From positions 69,209,830-69,273,829 of the forward strand of contig NC_092878.1 in assembly GCF_028372415.1 (NCBI RefSeq): a stretch of 64,000 nucleotides of DNA. Direction: 5' to 3'. Positions 58,746 to 64,000 of this stretch are shown piece after piece (positions within the stretch are counted from its first letter, which is position 1; the number at the start of each line of letters is the position of its first letter). Under the pieces are notes generated by a model that was not told the origin of the DNA, searched no databases, and saw only the letters and a list, made by a program, of their open reading frames with translations. The position numbers and the translations under genes are program-made. The DNA is from Notamacropus eugenii. Lineage: Eukaryota > Chordata > Mammalia > Diprotodontia > Macropodidae.

Positions 58746-61640
58746 ATGCCTCCATTAATAAAATAGAGAAAGAGGAGATCAATGAATTGGTCATGCAGCT
58801 GAAAAAAAATTGAAAAAGAACAAATTGAAAATTCCCAAGTAAATACCAAATTAGAAAAAAGGGAAACCAAAAGAGAGATAAATATAATTGAAGTTAAGAA
58901 AACTTTTGAACTAATAAGTAAAACAAAGAGTTGGTTTTATGAAAAACCAAAAAAAATTGACACAATTTTCTTTAATTTGTTTTAAAAAAAGGAGAAAATC
59001 AAATTAATTATAGCAATAGTGTAAGAGTGAACTTACTTCCAGGGAGGAGGAAATTAAAACAATAATAAGAAATTACTTTGTCCAACTGTATGCCCATAAA
59101 TTCGACAATCTAAATGTCTGGTTAATTATTTTCCAAGATACTAGTTACCCAAACTAACAGAAGAGGAAGTTGAATACTTAAATAACCCCATCTCAGAAAA
59201 AGAAATAGAACAATCTATCAATGAGCTCCCTAGGAAAAAATCTTCAGGACCAGATAGATTCACAAGTGAATTCTTTCAAACATTTAAAGAACAGTTAATT
59301 CCAATACTATATAGACTATTTGGGAAAACTGGGAAAGAAGGAATCATCCAAAATTATTTTTATGATACAAATATGGTTCTCATACTTTAACCAGGAAGGG
59401 ACAACACAGAGAAAGAAAATTATAGATCAATTTCTCTCACGAATATAGATGCAAAAATTTTAAATAAGATTTTATCAAAAAGAATACAGCAACTAATCAT
59501 GAGAATAATACATTATGATCAGGTAGGATTTCTACCAGTAATGCAGGGATGGTTCAATATTAGAAAAACTATTACCCTTATTGATCATATCAGGAACAAA
59601 ACTAACAGAAACCACATGATTATAACACCCATTCCTTTTGAAAACACTGGAGAACAGAGGAATAAATGGAACTTTCTATAACATAATAAACTGTATCTAC
59701 CTAAAACCTTCAGCAAGCATTACATGCAATGGGGATAAGCTAGATGTATTTTCAAAAGATCAGGGATTAAACAAGGATTTCTATTATCACCACTATTATT
59801 CAATATGTTACTGGAAATGTTACCTGTAGCAACAAGAGAAGAAAAAGAAATTGAAGGAATTAGAATAGACAAAGAATACACAAAGTTATAGCTTTTTGCA
59901 GGTGATATGGTGATATACTTACAGAATCTCAGAGAAACAAGTAAAAAAACTACTTGAAATAATAAACAACTTTGGCAAAGTTGTAAGTTACAAAAAAACC
60001 TACACAAATCTTCTACATTTCTATATGTTACTAATAAAGCCCAACAGCAAGAGATAGACAGAAAACTCCCATTTAAAGCTACACTAGACATTATAAAATA
60101 TTTTGGAGTCTATCTGCCAAAACAAACCCAGGGACCACATGAACACAATTACAAAACACTTGTCACACTAATAAGTAAGTGAAAAAACATCAGTTGCTCA
60201 TGAGTGGGTTGAGTCAATATAATAAAAATGACAATTCTACCTAAATTAATTTACTTATTCAATGCCATACCAAACAAACTATCAAACAGTTATGTTGTAG
60301 AGTTAGAAAAAATAATATCAAAATTCATCTGAAAGAACAAAAGGTCCAGAATATCAAAGGAATTGATCAAAAGAAATACCAGGGAAGGTAGTCTAGCTCT
60401 ACCAGATCTCAAATTGCATTATAAAGCAGTAATTATCAACACCACTTGGTACTGGCTAAGAAGCAGAAGGATACACCTGTGAAATAGGTTAGGTACCGAA
60501 GACATAGTAGTCAATGAATATAGCAATCTACTGCTTGATAAACCCATGGACTCCAGCTTCTGATATAAGAACTCACTGTTTGACAAAAATTGCTTGAAAA
60601 ACTGGAAAAGAGTATCTCAGAAACTGGACATTGACCAATGCCTGACACCATACACAAAAATAGAGTCCAAATGGGTACATGACCTAGGTATAAAGACTGA
60701 TACTATAAACAAATTAGGTGAACAAGGGATAGTGTACTTATCAAATTCATGGAGAAGGGAAGAATTTTTGACTAAGCAAGACACAGAAAACATTATGAAG
60801 TGCAAAATGGATAATTTTGATTACATTAAACTGAAAAGGTTTTGCATAAAAAACACAATGCCACAAAGATCAGGAGGGAAGCAGAAAACTGGGAAATAAT
60901 TTTTGCAACTAGTGTCTGTGATAAAGGTCTCGTTTCTAAAATATATAGAGAACTGAGTCAAATGTAGAAGAATGAAAGTCATTGCGCAAATGATAAATCA
61001 AAGGATATGAACAGGCAGTTTTCAGAGGAAGAAATTAAAGCTATCTATAGTCATATGAAAAAATGTTCTAAATCACTATTGATTAGAGAGATGCAAATCA
61101 AAAGAACTCTGAAGTGCCACATAACACTTGTCAGACTGGCTAACATGAAAAACAGGATTATGATAAATTTTGGAGTAGATGTGGAAGGGTTGGAACACTA
61201 ATTCATTGTTGGTGTAGCTGTGATGTGATCCAGCCATTCTGGAGCATAATTTGGAACTATGCCCAAAGGGCTACAAAAATGTGCATACCCTTTGACCCAG
61301 CATTACCATTTCTAGCACTGTACTCCCAAGAGTTCATAAAAATGGGAAAGAGTCCCATATGTACAAAAATATTTATAGCAGCACTCTTTGTGGTCATCAA
61401 AAACTGGAAATCAAGGTGATATCCATCAACTGGGGAATGGCTGAATAATTGTGGTATATGAATGTAATGAAATACTATTGTGCTGTAAGAAATGATGAAT
61501 AGGAAGACTTCAGACAGGCCTGGAAAGATTTATATGAACTGACGCTGAGTGAAAGGAGCAGAACCAGGAGAGCTTTATACACAGTAAAAACTACGGTGTG
61601 TGAGAGATTTTTGTGGTAGACTTGGAACTTCATTGCAATG
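58746..61640 (+). pseudogene. L1 ORF2 remnant (RT and C-terminal region)
   Basis: In order: 'WFYEKPKKIDTIFF' (near 58940), '[20 protein letters not shown]' (near 59230), '[20 protein letters not shown]' (near 59430), '[20 protein letters not shown]' (near 59520), the polymerase site (59892-59906, reading FAGD instead of FADD, so one catalytic aspartate is lost), 'LPDLKLHYKAVIINTTWYWL' (near 60400) and 'MNRQFSEEEIKAIYSHMKKC' (61007-61201 frame). The C-terminus has 'IPFDPALPFLALYSQEF' (near 61290). Frames are broken by many stops and shifts. The endonuclease is absent. Confidence 0.85.
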
Positions 61641-61984
61641 AAAGGACTTAAAATATTCCCAATGGTCTCTCAAGGCAAAATGCCTTCCACTTCAAGAGAA
61701 AGATCTATGGAATCTGATCTCAGAATATAGCAGATCATTTTCTTTTATATTATATTTTGGTTTGTTTTATAATTTCTCCTGTTCATTTTAAATCTTCTAT
61801 GCACCATGACTAAGGTGAAAATGTATTTAGTAGGAATGTATGTGTAGAACCTATGTAAAATTTCATGTTGACTCCAGGACAGAGAGGGGAGGGAGGGAAA
61901 AAGAAGGGTAGGGAGGAAAAAAATCTAAACTATATGGAAGTGATTGTAGAACACTGAAAATGAATTAAATAATAAATAAAAAAA
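58746..61984 (+). mobile_element. 5'-truncated L1 inserted in HAL1 copy 1
   Basis: About 3.24 kb: the ORF2 interior (after the endonuclease) to the end of the 3'UTR, closing with GAATTAAATAATAAATAAAA. The 3'UTR ('aggacagagaggggaggg', 'tatggaagtgattgtagaac') is a different type from that of the L1s at 3927 and 6489. The 5' truncation is typical of incomplete reverse transcription. Confidence 0.87.
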
Positions 61985-62103
61985 AGAAAATAGGTCTTTA
62001 AAAATTGGAATGGATCAGATGGAAGCTAATGAATTTATGAGAAACCAAGAAATCACAAAAAAAGACCAAAAGAATAAAAAAATAGAAGATAATGTGAAAT
62101 ATC
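61985..62103 (+). repeat. 119-bp direct repeat flanking the L1, right copy
   Basis: See 58627-58745. It begins AGAAAATAGGTCTTTAAAAA and ends GTGAAATATC, the same end as the left copy. Confidence 0.7.
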
Positions 62104-63612
62104 TCTGGAAAAACAACTGACCTGGAAAAGAGATCCAGGAGAGACAGTTAAAAAATTATGGGACGACCTGAAAGCCATGATAAAAAAAAAAGAGCCTACA
62201 CATCATCTTTCATGAAATTGTCTCAGAAAACTGGCCTGATATATCAGAACCAGAGGGCAAAATAAATATGGAAAGAATCCACTGATCACCCCCTGAAAGA
62301 GATCCAAAAAGAGAAACTTAAGGAGAAAATATTTCAAGGAGTTAGAAAGAAACAGTTCAAGAATTGTGGAAATGCAATCAAGATGACACCAGATCTAGCA
62401 ACTTCTACATTAAGGGATTGAAGGGCTTGGAATATCACTTTCCAGAAGTCAATAAAACTTGAATTAGAAACAAGAATCACCTATCCAGCAAAGCTGAGTA
62501 TAATACTGCAAGGGAAAAAATGGAGATTAAGTGAAATAGAGGACTTTCAATCATTCTTGATGAAAAGACCAGAGCTGAATAGAAAATTTGATTTTCAAAC
62601 AGAAGAACTAAGAGAAGCATGAAAAGTTTAACAGAAAAGAGAAATCATAAGAGATTTACTAAAGTTGAACTGTTTACATTCCTACATGGGAAGATGATAC
62701 TTCTAACTCTTGAAACTTTTCTCAGTATTTGGGTAGTTGGAGGGACTATACATACACACACACACATGCATGTACACATATATATGTATACACACACACA
62801 CACACATGTATAGACAGAGGGCTCAGCATCAGTTGAATAGGAAGGAATCATATCTAAAAATAAAATTAAGGGGTGAGAGAGGAATATATTGGGAGGAGAA
62901 AGGGAGAAATGGAATGGGGCAAATTATCTCTCATGCAAGAGACAATAAAAATGTTTTTCAATGGAGGGGAAAAGGGGGGAAGTGAGAGGGAAAAAGTGAA
63001 ACTTACTCTCATCACATTTGGCTTAAAGAAGGAATAACATGTTCTCTCTATTTGGTATGAAAATCTATCTTACAATACAGGATAATAAGGGAGAAGGGGA
63101 TAAGTGGGGTAGGAGGATGAGGGAAGGGAGGAAATATGGGAGGAGGGAGCAATGAGAGGTAAACACGTTTTGGGAAACACAAGGTCAAAAGACAAAATAG
63201 AATAAATGGGGGGCAGAGTAGGATGGAGGAAAATATAGTAGTCTTATACAACAAGACTATTATGGAAGTCGTTTGCAAAACTGCACATATATAGTCTATA
63301 TAGAATTGCTTGCCTTCTCATTAGGGATGGGTGGGGAGTGAGGGAGAGAAGTTGGAACTCAGCCTTTTAGGAATGAATATTGAGAATTATTTTTGCATAC
63401 AACTGGGAAATAAGAAATACAGGTAATGGGGTATAGAAGATGGGGATAAGGGAAGGGAGGGATGTTATAGAAGAGAGGGCATGTTGGGGGAATGAGTAAT
63501 CAGACTGCATGGCATTTTGGGGTGGGGGAAGGGAGAGATGGGGAGAAAATTTTGAGCTCAAAATTTTGTGGAAATGAATTTGAAAACTAAAATTAAGTTT
63601 AAATAAAAATGT
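62104..63612 (+). mobile_element. HAL1 copy 1, segment 3 (ORF1 end and 3'UTR)
   Basis: Contains the rest of ORF1 ('IHHLSKKMRPT'-like central domain, then RPELNRKFDFQTEELREA with TGA at 62620-62622), and a ~990-bp 3' region ending GAATTTGAAAACTAAAATTA with AATAAAAA at about 63602. A CA microsatellite has expanded at 62752-62812. The 3' end carries the TSD shared with 52438-52449. Confidence 0.83.
63602..63608 (+). terminator. HAL1 polyadenylation-signal-like end
   Basis: AATAAAAA at the 3' boundary, directly before the TSD. It likely served as the poly(A) signal of the element. Confidence 0.5.
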
Positions 63613-63624
63613 GCCAAAAAACTG

Positions 63625-63757
63625 AACAAGTTTTAATTAGCATTAAAGTAGGCCAAGTTGTTGACCTACCACAAATTTGTTGTAATAAATGAATATGCAC
63701 TTACATTACCATTTTTTCATATGTAGATATTTTGATGATTAATAAACTTCAAATTAC
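63625..63757 (+). other. Unidentified ~250-bp insert, right part
   Basis: Continuation of 52334-52449 after the HAL1 insertion. It is AT-rich and contains AATAAA at 63741-63746. It is non-coding by eye. Confidence 0.5.
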
Positions 63758-63773
63758 CATTTTAAAAATCCAC

Positions 63774-64000
63774 TAATCACCCCTGAATGAGATCTCAAAA
63801 TGAAAACACCAAAGAATATTGTATCCAAATTCCAGAATTGTCAGGTCAAGGAGAAATTACTGCGAACATCCTTAAGGAAACAATATAAACTTTTTGGAAC
63901 CTCAGTCAGCATTATGCAGGACCTAACAACTTTTACCTAAAGGATAGAAAATTTGACTTTCAAACAGAAGAATCAAGAGAAGCATGAAAAGTTTAACAGG
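63774..64000 (+). mobile_element. Outermost L1, ORF1 C-terminal part
   Basis: ORF1 sequence resumes in the place expected after 52333: 'ccctgaatgagatctcaaaa', 'aatattgtatccaaattcca', and the end AGAAAATTTGACTTTCAAAC with GAAGCATGA (ORF1 stop). About 200 bp inside it are missing relative to the HAL1 copies. It runs off the window's end. Confidence 0.7.

Noticed and set aside
61230-61420. Separate gene in the 61225-61419 frame
   Set aside because: It translates to the C-terminal L1 ORF2 region (FDPALPFLALYSQEFIKMG), continuous with the upstream L1.
1-64000. A previously undescribed biological system
   Set aside because: I looked for gene clusters, paired ORFs, RNA elements and unusual arrays on both strands. 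Everything beyond simple repeats is explained by retroelements, old transposons and one retrocopy, apart from the unclassified pieces listed as findings.

Overview
The window is AT-rich, repeat-dominated vertebrate intergenic DNA with no intact host protein-coding gene. It looks metatherian. The L1 and HAL1 ('half-L1') elements have the marsupial type of 5' and 3' ends, there are many MIR/CORE-SINEs, L2 and CR1/L3 fossils, one SINE ends in an RTE/BovB-like tail, and a young SINE at 7281-7591 resembles WSINE1 of Australian marsupials. I infer a marsupial, probably of the Australian lineage; the second part is less certain.

Layout. 1-6.5 kb: old fossils (CORE-SINE, GA microsatellite, CR1/L3, hAT-like, L2, MIR) and a 3' L1 fragment with target-site duplications (TSDs). 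6.5-12.4 kb: a minus-strand L1 with remnants of 5'UTR, ORF1, spacer, ORF2 and 3'UTR, carrying a WSINE1-like insertion and lacking the C-terminal part of ORF2. 12.4-14.4 kb: unclassified, possibly LTR-derived DNA with microsatellites. 14.4-17.4 kb: L2 and MIR fossils. 17.4-20.1 kb: a near full-length minus-strand HAL1 (5'UTR + ORF1 + 3'UTR, no ORF2). 20-36 kb: fossils including a 1.2-kb CR1/L3 reverse-transcriptase remnant, a palindromic MITE and three L1 3' pieces. 36.4-38.9 kb: a plus-strand HAL1. 39.5-42.2 kb: an endogenous-retrovirus pol fossil abutting two L1/HAL1 5' ends, all on the minus strand. 42-51 kb: ordinary AT-rich sequence with L2/MIR.

51.1-64 kb is the most structured part, a deep nest of insertions. 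An L1 ORF1 is split by an unidentified ~250-bp insert. That insert is split by a full-length HAL1. The HAL1 is split by a second HAL1 and also by a 3.2-kb 5'-truncated L1. The second HAL1 carries a TPM3 (tropomyosin 3) processed pseudogene near its 3' end. Target-site duplications support most levels. The truncated L1 is flanked by an unusually long 119-bp direct repeat.

Nothing here looks like an undescribed functional system. The points worth checking are the TPM3 retrocopy with one frameshift and a 231-codon open frame, the HAL1/L1 structural relationship, and the nested chronology. All family names are from recognition by eye, not from a database search.
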